A stretch of DNA of 13,926 bases from Desulfobacteraceae bacterium (GCA_030618925.1 JAUXCK010000023.1:1-13926), one strand, 5' to 3'; counted from the first letter of the stretch, positions 7,621 through 13,926 are shown. Made by a program: numbers and translations. The notes: generated from the sequence alone by a model not told the origin.

Positions 7621-8519
7621 TTTTTTAGTTCCGTTCCAATACCTTGATCTGTGAAAAGCTCAAGCAGCAGTGAGTGTCGCCGGGTGCCGTTAAGGATATG
7701 CACTTTTTCAATACCGTTTGTGAGCGCTTCCAGGGCGGTTTCAATTTTGGGTATCATGCCTCCGGTAATTGTCCCTTTCTCAATCATGGCGTCTACCTCG
7801 GTCGCTGCAATTGATGAGATCAGCTGGCCGGAGCTGTCCAGAACACCATCAATATCTGTGAGAAACACAAGGCGTTCCGCGGAAAGGGCTATGGCGATTT
7901 TTGCAGCCACATGGTCGGCATTGATGTTGTAGGTTTCTCCTGAATCCCCTGTGCCCACCGGTGCGATCACCGGAATAAAGCCATTTTCCGCAAGGGTATT
8001 TATAATGAGAGGGTCAATATGGGTCACTTCGCCCACCAGCCCCGGGTCAATAATTTCAGGGGGTTTATCTGCCTCGGGCCGGTGCATGATGTGAAGTTTT
8101 TTGGCACGGATAAGCGCACCGTCTTTGCCGCTTAAACCGACGGCTTTGCCTCCCTCGTGGTTGATCAGGGCGACAATTTCTTTGTTTACCTTTCCCCCAA
8201 GGACCATTTCGACAACATCCATTGTCGGTTCATCCGTCACGCGCATTCCCCTGACAAATTTCGAAGAGATGCCCATCTGTTCAAGAACCTTGTTTATCTG
8301 CGGTCCCCCCCCATGGACGATGACCGGATTCAGGCCGACAAACTTAAGCAGGATAATATCCCGAGCAAAATCTGTTTTCAGCTGCTGGTCCACCATGGCA
8401 TGACCGCCGTATTTGACGATGATGGTTTTGTCGACAAATCGTCTGATATAGGGCAGGGCCTCGATGAGGATGTCGGCAGCATTTGGATTCGTCAGTGTAT
8501 TGTCGGGTTTCATTGGCAT
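7617..8519 (-). CDS. argB: Acetylglutamate kinase, arginine-sensitive type
   Basis: This 300-residue amino-acid kinase phosphorylates N-acetylglutamate, the second step of arginine synthesis. Visible are IIVKYGGHAM with the phosphate-binding lysine K36, VIVHGGGPQI (66-75), VGLSGKDG, and the C-terminal nucleotide-site segment GGMIPKIE. It has the N-terminal extension and helix (ILIEALPYIRRF, 17-28) and the C-terminal LLLELFTDQGIGTEL. These mark hexameric, arginine feedback-inhibited NAGKs such as those of Pseudomonas and Thermotoga, unlike the short insensitive E. coli enzyme. Arginine sensitivity is inferred from that architecture. It starts 28 nt after hslU; a second ATG two codons in could also serve. 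No clear Shine-Dalgarno is seen. Confidence 0.96.
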   Translation of the reverse strand: MPMKPDNTLTNPNAADILIEALPYIRRFVDKTIIVKYGGHAMVDQQLKTDFARDIILLKFVGLNPVIVHGGGPQINKVLEQMGISSKFVRGMRVTDEPTMDVVEMVLGGKVNKEIVALINHEGGKAVGLSGKDGALIRAKKLHIMHRPEADKPPEIIDPGLVGEVTHIDPLIINTLAENGFIPVIAPVGTGDSGETYNINADHVAAKIAIALSAERLVFLTDIDGVLDSSGQLISSIAATEVDAMIEKGTITGGMIPKIETALEALTNGIEKVHILNGTRRHSLLLELFTDQGIGTELKK

Positions 8520-8547
8520 TTAACCACATTATTTAAGTTTATGGGTA

Positions 8548-9921
8548 TTACAAAATGAACCGGCTTAAATCCTCATCATCCTTTATTTTCTTGAATTTAT
8601 CATCAACGTATTTGCTGTCTATGATTATTTTTTCGGAATTCATGTCAGGCGCCTCGAAGAGGATTTCTTCCAACAGGCATTCCATCAGCGTGTGCAGCCT
8701 TCTGGCGCCGATGTTTTCCGTATGATTGTTGACATCCTCGGCCACCCTGGCGATATCTTTAATCGCCTGGCTTTCAAAAACAATGTCAACGCCTTCTGTC
8801 TTTAAAAGCGCCGTATATTGAAGAAGCAGTGCATTTTTCGGTTCACACAATATCCTGGCAAATTCATTTGCACCCAGAGAGTTGAGCTCCACCCGGATGG
8901 GAAATCGCCCCTGAAGTTCAGGTATCAAATCCGAAGGCTTGCATGCATGGAAGGCCCCTGAAGCGATAAACAGGATATGGTCTGTTTTTACAGGTCCATA
9001 CTTTGTGTTCACCGTGCTGCCCTCCACAATGGGAAGCAGGTCCCTCTGGACGCCTTCCCGTGATACGTCGGGTCCGTGGCCGCTTTCTTTTCCGGTCACC
9101 TTGTCAATTTCATCAAGAAAGATGATTCCGGATTGTTCAACTTTTTCAACGGCCTGTTTGATCACCTTGTCCATATCGACAAGGCCCTGGATCTCTTCCT
9201 GGGCGAGGATATCCATGGCCTCGGGAACCTTTATTTTTCGCCGTTTTGTATTTTTCGGCATCAAATTGCCGAGCATATCCTTAAAATTCACCCCCATCTC
9301 CTCCATCCCCACATTGGAGAAAATTTCCACGATGGGCATGGACCGATCCGGCAAATCAAGATCCACATACCGGTTGTCAAGTTTTCCCTGGCGGAGCATT
9401 TGGCGGAGCTTTTCTCTCGTGGAGGAGGATTCGCTGCCGTTTTCAGTAATGAGCTCAAGCGGTGTTTCTTTTGGCTTCTCAGGGTTCGACATCTGTGTCG
9501 GCTGTGGCTTAGGAAGCAGCAGGTCCAGCATCCGTTCTTCAGCAATCTGCTGTGCTTTTTCTTCTACAATCCTTTTGGCTTCATTTTTGACCTTGTTTAC
9601 CGTCAGTTCCAGAAGATCCCTGATCATGGATTCAACATCCCGGCCCACATAGCCGACTTCGGTAAATTTGGATGCCTCGACTTTATAAAAAGGCGATTGG
9701 GTCAATCTGGCGAGTCGCCTGGCGATCTCTGTTTTCCCGACACCGGTGGGACCGATAAGGATGATGTTCTTCGGCGCGATTTCATCCCTCAATTCTTTGT
9801 CTACCTGGCGTCTGCGCCAGCGATTTCGGAGCGCAATTGCAACGGAACGTTTTGCGTTTTCCTGTCCAATAATATATTTATCAAGTTCTTTAACAATTTC
9901 TCTTGGTTTTAAGTCACTCAT
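8548..9921 (-). CDS. hslU: ATP-dependent protease ATPase subunit HslU
   Basis: This 457-residue AAA+ unfoldase forms a hexameric cap on HslV and feeds substrates into it. Walker A is GPTGVGKT (57-64), the pore loop GYVG is at 90-93, Walker B is IIFLDEID (266-273), and the sensor-2 arginine is in GARRL (405-409). The variable intermediate domain is about 110-245. The protein ends in EDLSRFIL, the conserved C-terminal tail that inserts into HslV and activates it. Length is slightly above E. coli HslU (443), mostly in the intermediate domain. It begins 33 nt after hslV. No oddity. Confidence 0.98.
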   Translation of the reverse strand: MSDLKPREIVKELDKYIIGQENAKRSVAIALRNRWRRRQVDKELRDEIAPKNIILIGPTGVGKTEIARRLARLTQSPFYKVEASKFTEVGYVGRDVESMIRDLLELTVNKVKNEAKRIVEEKAQQIAEERMLDLLLPKPQPTQMSNPEKPKETPLELITENGSESSSTREKLRQMLRQGKLDNRYVDLDLPDRSMPIVEIFSNVGMEEMGVNFKDMLGNLMPKNTKRRKIKVPEAMDILAQEEIQGLVDMDKVIKQAVEKVEQSGIIFLDEIDKVTGKESGHGPDVSREGVQRDLLPIVEGSTVNTKYGPVKTDHILFIASGAFHACKPSDLIPELQGRFPIRVELNSLGANEFARILCEPKNALLLQYTALLKTEGVDIVFESQAIKDIARVAEDVNNHTENIGARRLHTLMECLLEEILFEAPDMNSEKIIIDSKYVDDKFKKIKDDEDLSRFIL

Positions 9922-9954
9922 ATGAGCTGCCTAACCCGGATTTCCCGGAAAATG

Positions 9955-10488
9955 CTACATCTCTTCAATGGTTATGGAGTCGTTTGTGTACACACAAATA
10001 GATGCCGCGATTTTCATGGCCTCGGCCACGATATCCCTGGCCTCCAGATCGGTATACTTCAAGAGGGATAAGGCTGCGGCCTGGGCTGCAACGCCTCCGG
10101 AACCAATGCTGATACATCCTTCATCAGGCTCAATCACATCCCCATTCCCGGAGATGAGGAACATTTTCGAGTCATCTACTGCAATCAGTATGGCTTCAAG
10201 CCGTCTTAGATATTTATCCGTTCTCCAGTCTCCTGCCAGTTCTACAGCCGACCGGGTCAGATTTCCGTTAAACCGATCCAGTTTCTTTTCAAGGCGGTCA
10301 AAAAGATTAAGCGCATCCGCTGTTGCCCCGGCAAATCCCACAATGATTTTATCGTTGTAAATCCGGCGCACTTTTTTTGCATGATGCTTGATGACGGTGT
10401 TGTTCATGGTCACCTGGCCGTCACCGGCAACCACCATTTTTCCCTTATGCCGGATGGCCAGGATAGTCGTTCCGTGAATGTTCAGCAT
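9955..10488 (-). CDS. hslV: ATP-dependent protease peptidase subunit HslV
   Basis: This 177-residue N-terminal-threonine peptidase of the proteasome family forms a double hexamer. A six-residue propeptide MLNIHG should be removed to expose T7 as nucleophile. In mature numbering the catalytic set is complete: T1 (T7), D17 (D23 in GDGQVT), K33 (K39 in HHAKKVRR) and S124 (S130 in SIGSGG). The start is supported by AGGAG (10495-10499) six nt upstream of the ATG. It lies 53 nt after xerC and 33 nt before hslU. The xerC-hslV-hslU order recalls Bacillus codV-clpQ-clpY and is widely conserved. Confidence 0.98.
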   Translation of the reverse strand: MLNIHGTTILAIRHKGKMVVAGDGQVTMNNTVIKHHAKKVRRIYNDKIIVGFAGATADALNLFDRLEKKLDRFNGNLTRSAVELAGDWRTDKYLRRLEAILIAVDDSKMFLISGNGDVIEPDEGCISIGSGGVAAQAAALSLLKYTDLEARDIVAEAMKIAASICVYTNDSITIEEM

Positions 10489-10541
10489 TGCATGCTCCTG
10501 AAGGCTCGTTTTTGTAAAATATTTAATGCAAATCCAGGATA

Positions 10542-11483
10542 TTACTTTCTCGGATGTGCCTTGTCGTACGTTTCCATCAATTTATCAATGGTCACATGTG
10601 TATATTTCTGAGTGGTTGACAGACTTTTATGTCCTAGAAGCTCTTGAACCACCCGCAAATCCGCTCCGGAATCGAGCATATGGGTTGCAAAGGAATGCCG
10701 CAGACCATGGGGTGATATGGGCTGGGGCAGACCGCATTCTTTTGCGATTTTATCAAGTATCCGTCGAATCGATCTGGTTGTCAGCCGGCCTTTGTTTTTA
10801 TTTAAAAAAAGGGGGCCGTTATGCCAACGCGATGGGTCAGGGGGACCCGCTGCCTCCTTTTTCAGGCGAGTCCGGTATGTATTGATGGTGCCCAATGCTT
10901 TTTTGCCAATGGGTACCTGCCGTTCTATGTTTCCTTTTCCCGTAACACGAATGGCACGACTCGAGAAGTCGACATCTGCAACATCCAGCCCGGCAAGCTC
11001 TGAGATACGGATCCCTGTTGAGTAAAACGTTTCAAAAATGGCACGGTTCCGGCTTCCGGGTGTTGTATCCTGAGAAATTGAATCAAGCAGTCGAAACATA
11101 TCATCCACCGTAAGGTAGGCCGGAATCGGTTTTTCCTGTTTGGGTGTCAGGATCGAATCACCCGGGTTGTCCGTCAAAACACCACGCTTGACAAGGTATT
11201 TGAAAAAAGACCGCAAGGCTGACAGTTTTCGGGCGATGGAAGATTTTTTAATTTTTTTGTTATGCAGATAACCAAGATACTCCCGGATCGAAAGTGTATC
11301 AATGGTGTCGGCAGTGAGGTCTTTATCTGATCTTCCCTCTCCAGTTCTCTTTTTTTTCAGATAGTTGAAAAACTCATCCAGGTCCTGTCCGTACGCCCGG
11401 CCGGTATTGACGGAATACCCTTTTTCAGAAGCAAGCGATTCCCGAAATGCGGCCATTAGCTCAACCAAAGGGTCATGATTCAT
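10542..11483 (-). CDS. xerC: Tyrosine recombinase XerC
   Basis: This 313-residue recombinase, with XerD, resolves chromosome dimers at dif. The SAM-like core-binding domain is about 5-100 and the catalytic domain about 120-308. The catalytic set is complete: R159 (TGIRISEL), K183 (TGKGN), H259 and R262 (HGLRH), H285 (GHKSL) and nucleophile Y294 (TQKYTHV). Context with hslVU argues for housekeeping XerC rather than a mobile-element integrase. The ATG at 11483 overlaps the stop of an upstream 27-codon mini-ORF (ATGA), part of an 80-nt tandem duplication. In the upstream copy the equivalent start codes a near-identical N-terminus in another frame, so XerC itself must start at 11483. Confidence 0.95.
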   Translation of the reverse strand: MNHDPLVELMAAFRESLASEKGYSVNTGRAYGQDLDEFFNYLKKKRTGEGRSDKDLTADTIDTLSIREYLGYLHNKKIKKSSIARKLSALRSFFKYLVKRGVLTDNPGDSILTPKQEKPIPAYLTVDDMFRLLDSISQDTTPGSRNRAIFETFYSTGIRISELAGLDVADVDFSSRAIRVTGKGNIERQVPIGKKALGTINTYRTRLKKEAAGPPDPSRWHNGPLFLNKNKGRLTTRSIRRILDKIAKECGLPQPISPHGLRHSFATHMLDSGADLRVVQELLGHKSLSTTQKYTHVTIDKLMETYDKAHPRK

Positions 11484-11583
11484 GTGGACTCACTAATTTT
11501 TTCTTCAAAAGCAAGCGATTCCCGAAATGCGGCCATTGGCTTCATCACGGGGTCGTATCTCATTTGAACTCAATTAGTTTTTC
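11424..11583. repeat. 80-nt tandem duplication of the HAD/xerC junction
   Basis: Two direct copies with an exact 80-nt period, 11424-11503 and 11504-11583. My manual count is 64 of 80 identical, including 27 consecutive identical bases (11431-11457 against 11511-11537). Each unit holds the end of the HAD-type reading frame (EKxxE...TGA), an ATGA stop/start overlap and the first codons of xerC through MAAFRESLA. Because 80 is not a multiple of three, the upstream copy cannot extend XerC. Confidence 0.9.
11480..11563 (-). CDS. 27-codon chimeric mini-ORF from duplicated junction
   Basis: Reads MRYDPVMKPMAAFRESLA then FEEKISEST and a TGA. Its first 18 residues align without gaps to the XerC N-terminus (MNHDPLVELMAAFRESLA), and its last residues (EKISEST) align with the HAD protein C-terminus (EKLIEFK). 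Its ATG overlaps the HAD stop as ATGA (11560-11563) and its TGA overlaps the xerC ATG as ATGA (11480-11483), so translation could pass HAD to mini-ORF to xerC by two re-initiations. It is probably a duplication by-product that keeps xerC coupled rather than a functional peptide. Whether it is translated is unknown. Confidence 0.45.
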   Translation of the reverse strand: MRYDPVMKPMAAFRESLAFEEKISEST

Positions 11584-12132
11584 GAGCTCATACCATGTAT
11601 CGACTTCGACAAACCGGTTGTTTTTCCGGTTCCATGGCTGTTTAAACAGCACCGGCGTTATACCGGCTTCAACAAGGGGAAAACAGGTTTCAAGCCTGTC
11701 CTCAACAAAAAAGGAGATATGCCTGTCCAGCAGAATGTCAATTTTAGCCTCATATGAACCGGTGGCCACTATTTCTGTTGCGCCGGGGTCAAGAGCGATG
11801 GTTTCCCTGATCCAGTTGCTGATAGGGCCGGGATAAGGTCTGGCGGTAACAAACAAGACAGGGGCGTAATCCCGGCCCAGTCGGGCAAGAACTTCCGGTG
11901 CCCCCTCAAACGGTCTTAATGCTGCATCATAGTGACCATCCAGAAGTTTTTGGATGATGGCCGCTATAATATCTTCGTCGATATCAATACAATCTTCCAG
12001 GAAATAGGAAGTGAAGTCGCTGTATTGAATTCCATTGATGTTAAACTCATCCCTGGCAATATCGATGAACAACGTCATGGTGTCCGCCACAACCGAGTCG
12101 ATATCAAAGGCAACAGCCGCTGGATCAATCAT
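11560..12132 (-). CDS. HAD-family 5'-nucleotidase-like phosphatase
   Basis: A 190-residue haloacid dehalogenase-superfamily protein. Motif I is FDIDSVVADT with nucleophile D10 and acid D12, motif II is T96 (LFVTARP), motif III is probably K130, and motif IV is E144 D145 (VEDR). It resembles the 5'(3')-deoxyribonucleotidase / YqfW-like group (NT5C, COG5663), which often has DxDGVxAD; here S13 replaces glycine. Substrate is unknown; nucleotide monophosphates are a family-based guess. The ATG at 12132 is preferred because the DxD motif then falls at residues 10-12. In-frame ATGs at 12198 and 12231 would add 22 or 33 repeat-encoded residues rich in Lys and Gly. Its stop overlaps the mini-ORF start. 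Confidence 0.8.
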   Translation of the reverse strand: MIDPAAVAFDIDSVVADTMTLFIDIARDEFNINGIQYSDFTSYFLEDCIDIDEDIIAAIIQKLLDGHYDAALRPFEGAPEVLARLGRDYAPVLFVTARPYPGPISNWIRETIALDPGATEIVATGSYEAKIDILLDRHISFFVEDRLETCFPLVEAGITPVLFKQPWNRKNNRFVEVDTWYELEKLIEFK

Positions 12133-12245
12133 AAATTTTTTTCCGGCATAAACTTTTTTCCGGCATAAACTTTCCCCGGCATAAACTTTCCCCGGCATAA
12201 ACTTTTTTCCGACATAAACTTTCCCCGGCATCAACTTTTTCCCGG
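12130..12245. repeat. Seven tandem 16/17-nt repeats, each ending in ATG
   Basis: Seven contiguous units, on the minus strand CCGGGGAAAGTTTATG (16 nt) or CCGGAAAAAAGTTTATG (17 nt). Bounds in plus coordinates are 12130-12146, 12147-12163, 12164-12179, 12180-12195, 12196-12212, 12213-12228 and 12229-12245. Every unit on the coding strand ends in ATG preceded by a purine-rich GGAAA or GGGGAAA tract, a weak Shine-Dalgarno-like element. The last unit supplies the HAD gene's own start. The outermost copy has GTTGATG and one copy begins TCGG. There are no spacers, so this is not CRISPR. Confidence 0.93.
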
Positions 12246-12274
12246 GAGGCCCGCACCCCGCTTCAGGATGTGTG

Positions 12275-12598
12275 TCACGCAGCCCGGCGCGTTTTTTTCT
12301 TGAGCCGGCTGATACGCCGCCGGTAAATTGTCGCCATTTTCGAATCTTTTGCTTCCAATGCGTCTTTTCTTTTTATCTTAAACGCGTTTATTTGCTTTTT
12401 AAGATCCTGAACCGAAGCATTTTCTTTCTTGACCGTGTCCTCTTTAATACCCCGTGCCTTTTTGATGGCGCTCAAGAGATCAGGTTTGTTCATACCATGA
12501 ACCCCTGCAATCTCAGGTATCTCCTTGGCGACTTCCCGGAGATCCTTTACCGTCATCTTGTCCAAAGATTTTTCCTTGATTTCCTGATCTTCTGCCAT
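12275..12598 (-). CDS. Rho N-terminal domain-containing protein
   Basis: A 107-residue highly charged protein. Residues about 12-51 (LDKMTVKDLREVAKEI through KPDLLSAIKKARGI) match the Rho termination factor N-terminal helical fold, a small SAP-like nucleic-acid-binding module. The rest (about 60-107) is a Lys/Arg-rich probable coiled coil ending KKKTRRAA. There is no ATPase domain, so it is not Rho; nucleic-acid binding is inferred from the fold and charge. A good Shine-Dalgarno AAGGAG lies about a dozen nt upstream of the ATG. It appears to be the first gene of the minus-strand cluster, divergent from the histidine kinase. Confidence 0.75.
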   Translation of the reverse strand: MAEDQEIKEKSLDKMTVKDLREVAKEIPEIAGVHGMNKPDLLSAIKKARGIKEDTVKKENASVQDLKKQINAFKIKRKDALEAKDSKMATIYRRRISRLKKKTRRAA

Positions 12599-12635
12599 TT
12601 TGGGTTTGTCTCCTTTTCTTTGTTAAAACGCATAA

Positions 12636-12665
12636 GCGGAGGCCGCATGGCACCTCCGCCTTTTT
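12636..12665 (+). terminator. Terminator-like hairpin in divergent intergenic region
   Basis: Perfect 7-bp stem GCGGAGG (12636-12642) and CCTCCGC (12653-12659) with a 10-nt loop, followed on the plus strand by C and five Ts. It would stop plus-strand transcription before the kinase gene. On the minus strand the same hairpin falls in the 5' leader of the Rho-N gene, without an immediate U-tract. No plus-strand gene precedes it, so its target may be antisense transcription. Confidence 0.5.
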
Positions 12666-12687
12666 GAACATATTTTATGAAACGTAT

Positions 12688-12717
12688 TTTGTAAACCAAA
12701 GAACATATAAAAGTCAA
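12688..12717 (-). promoter_or_regulatory. Candidate promoter for the minus-strand cluster
   Basis: Minus-strand TTGACT (12712-12717), an 18-nt spacer and TACAAA (12688-12693). The predicted start, near 12681, gives a leader of about 80 nt containing the GCGGAGG hairpin and a Shine-Dalgarno. The -35 is good and the -10 moderate. Confidence 0.35.
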
Positions 12718-12761
12718 TCATTAATTATTCTGGCCGGGTGTCTTTACTTTGTTTTCGAGTG

Positions 12762-12790
12762 TTGACAACAATTAGACACTATTATATTTT
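12762..12790 (+). promoter_or_regulatory. Candidate promoter of the histidine kinase gene
   Basis: A perfect -35 TTGACA (12762-12767) is followed by TATATT at 12783-12788 (15-nt spacer) or TATTTT at 12785-12790 (17-nt spacer). Either places the transcript start around 12795-12797, at or next to the ATG (12797). No Shine-Dalgarno is visible upstream of that ATG. Confidence 0.5.
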
Positions 12791-12796
12791 CAGATC

Positions 12797-13768
12797 ATGA
12801 ATCAATCAAAATGGTTTTTTCATCCCATATTTGTTTTTGTTCTATCCATCATCGCCTTAGGCCTCTCCCTGTTTTTATACATTTACTGGTATGTTGAGGC
12901 CAGTACCGGCTTTAATGCAGTTGTTGAGAAATTCGGCCTGAAATCGGGTCGGGTTCTGGAATCCCAAACCTGGATGGTCATCGCGGTCCTCTCCATTCTT
13001 GTGGGGTTTATTCTGATGGGCCTTTTGGTTATTTTCGTATACTTCCAGAAAACATATCAGCTTTACCGGTTGCAGAATAATTTTATCAACGGCTTTACGC
13101 ATGAGTTGAAAACCCCGGTGACATCCCTGAAGCTATACCTGGAAACATTTCTAAAACATGAATTGACCAGAGACGAACAATCAAAATATATCAACTATAT
13201 GCTGACGGACATCAGTCGCCTGTCAGAAAATATCAGCAGCATACTGAACCTGGCCAAAATAGAGAGCAAAAGCCTTGACGGGGAGTTTGTTGAGTTGGAT
13301 ATTGCCAGTGAAATAGAAAAATTTTATAATAAAAACAAGCATTTATTTGAAAACAGCCGCATTCATATCAATCGCTCCCCGGATCATTTTTTTATGTATC
13401 CAATTGATCAGAATTTATTTGAAATGCTTTTGATGAACCTGTTCACAAACGCATTGAAATACAACAACTCTGAAAGGCCGAGCGTTAATATCACATTTGA
13501 GCTGCGGGAAGGGAAATTACATATCTGTTTTTCAGATAACGGCATCGGGTTGAGAAAAACTGAAACCAGGAAAATTTTTAAGAAGTTTTATCAGGTTGGA
13601 CTGGCCGATAATATGTCCGCAAAGGGAAGTGGCATAGGGCTTTACCTGGCCCAGAGCATTGCCAGAATGCACAAAGGAAAAATTACAGCGCAAAGCGAGG
13701 GAATGGGAAAAGGATCTGTTTTTACACTTGTTTTGCCATATACACCCGGGACGTCAAGGGTGCGCTGA
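12797..13768 (+). CDS. Sensor histidine kinase, two TM segments, no HAMP
   Basis: A 323-residue inner-membrane sensor kinase. Transmembrane segments at about 10-31 and 59-82 flank a short loop of about 27 residues, so any sensing domain is minimal. The cytoplasmic part lacks HAMP and goes straight to HisKA, with phospho-acceptor H102 in FTHELKTPV (dimerisation helices about 93-158). The ATPase domain has the N box MNLFTNALKYNN (213-224), G1 DNGIGL (247-252), F box FKKFYQV (261-267) and G2 GSGIGLYLAQ (277-286). All catalytic motifs look intact. It lies 15 nt upstream of the response regulator frame, its likely partner. The stimulus cannot be told from sequence; no signature of a named system such as PhoR or KdpD is seen. 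Confidence 0.93.
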   Translation: MNQSKWFFHPIFVFVLSIIALGLSLFLYIYWYVEASTGFNAVVEKFGLKSGRVLESQTWMVIAVLSILVGFILMGLLVIFVYFQKTYQLYRLQNNFINGFTHELKTPVTSLKLYLETFLKHELTRDEQSKYINYMLTDISRLSENISSILNLAKIESKSLDGEFVELDIASEIEKFYNKNKHLFENSRIHINRSPDHFFMYPIDQNLFEMLLMNLFTNALKYNNSERPSVNITFELREGKLHICFSDNGIGLRKTETRKIFKKFYQVGLADNMSAKGSGIGLYLAQSIARMHKGKITAQSEGMGKGSVFTLVLPYTPGTSRVR

Positions 13769-13783
13769 TCAGCAAGGTAACGC

Positions 13784-13921
13784 ATGCAAAAATCTGAGAA
13801 AAAACGAATCCTGGTTGTTGAGGATGAAAAGCATATTGCAGAAGGTTTAAAGCTGAATCTGTCGCTTCAGGGGTATGATGTCCAGATTGCCAATAATGGT
13901 ATTTCCGAAGTCGGATCGTAG
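13784..13921 (+). pseudogene. Response regulator receiver domain, frame ends in TAG at codon 46
   Basis: Starts MQKSEKKRILVVEDEKH with the receiver-domain acidic residues of VVEDE (about 13-15), then EGLKLNLSLQGYDVQIANNG, typical of OmpR-type regulators up to the third strand. A Shine-Dalgarno AAGG lies six nt upstream of the ATG, which is 15 nt after the kinase stop. The frame meets TAG at 13919-13921, before the phospho-acceptor aspartate (usually near residue 55). The window ends five bases later, so the rest cannot be seen. It is either a nonsense or frameshift mutation or a sequence/assembly error at the edge. Identity as a regulator is sure; its broken state is provisional. Confidence 0.7.
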
Positions 13922-13926
13922 CCATG

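Noticed and set aside
9076..9912. Long plus-strand open frame (278 codons) opposite hslU
   Set aside because: Its product has no recognisable motif and it lies wholly antisense to a clear HslU gene, as do other plus frames at 8939-9652, 10717-11025 and 11447-11836.
10542..11483. Integrase of a mobile element
   Set aside because: It has full XerC motifs beside hslVU, a conserved housekeeping order. No att-like repeats or cargo are seen; the 80-nt duplication is a gene-junction copy, not an att site.
11480..11563. Frameshifted N-terminal part of XerC
   Set aside because: The 11483 start already gives a complete N-terminus, and the upstream copy merely repeats the same residues in another frame.
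12130..12245. CRISPR array
   Set aside because: The 16/17-nt units abut directly with no unique spacers, and no cas genes are present.
12272..12667. Plus-strand 131-codon frame
   Set aside because: Antisense to the Rho-N gene, which has a good Shine-Dalgarno and domain match; the plus frame gives a low-complexity, Phe/Arg-rich product.
13722..13925. Minus-strand 67-codon frame at the right end
   Set aside because: It is antisense to the kinase end and the response regulator, with no motif.

Overview
The window looks like chromosomal housekeeping DNA of a Desulfobacterota (delta-proteobacterial) genome, probably of the Desulfobacterales. This is inferred from moderate GC, protein flavour and gene order, not from a database search. 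Nearly everything is on the minus strand and tightly packed; only the right end, a two-component system, is on the plus strand.

Layout, read in the minus-strand transcription direction from about 12.7 kb down to 1: a Rho N-terminal-domain protein; a run of seven 16/17-nt repeats, each ending in ATG; a HAD-family 5'-nucleotidase-like gene; an 80-nt tandem duplication carrying a 27-codon mini-ORF; xerC; hslV-hslU (bacterial proteasome-like protease); an arginine block argB-argD-argF-argG-argH (N-acetylglutamate to arginine, lacking argA/argJ and argC here); an FN3-like lipoprotein; folK; a small membrane-anchored YHS-like zinc-site protein; transaldolase; pgsA; and a tRNA-Gly gene with its own promoter. 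Gaps are mostly under 60 nt and several junctions overlap (argB/argD, folK/YHS gene, HAD/mini-ORF/xerC), so much of this is probably co-transcribed. No intergenic stretch exceeds 300 nt. The longest, 12599-12796, holds a plus-oriented terminator-like hairpin and divergent promoter candidates.

On the plus strand, a two-TM histidine kinase lacking HAMP (12797-13768) is followed by the start of its response regulator. That frame meets a TAG after 45 codons, five bases before the window ends.

No phage, transposon, CRISPR or defence system is visible. The most unusual material is small-scale. (1) Both ends of the HAD gene carry tandem duplications of translation-start modules, a seven-fold ATG repeat upstream and a duplicated stop/start junction downstream that makes a chimeric mini-ORF; both preserve ATGA overlaps. 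(2) The tRNA-Gly has anticodon ACC (A34) plus a C-C mismatch in its T stem. (3) The kinase promoter candidate lies so close to the ATG that its mRNA would be essentially leaderless. (4) The response regulator frame is broken.
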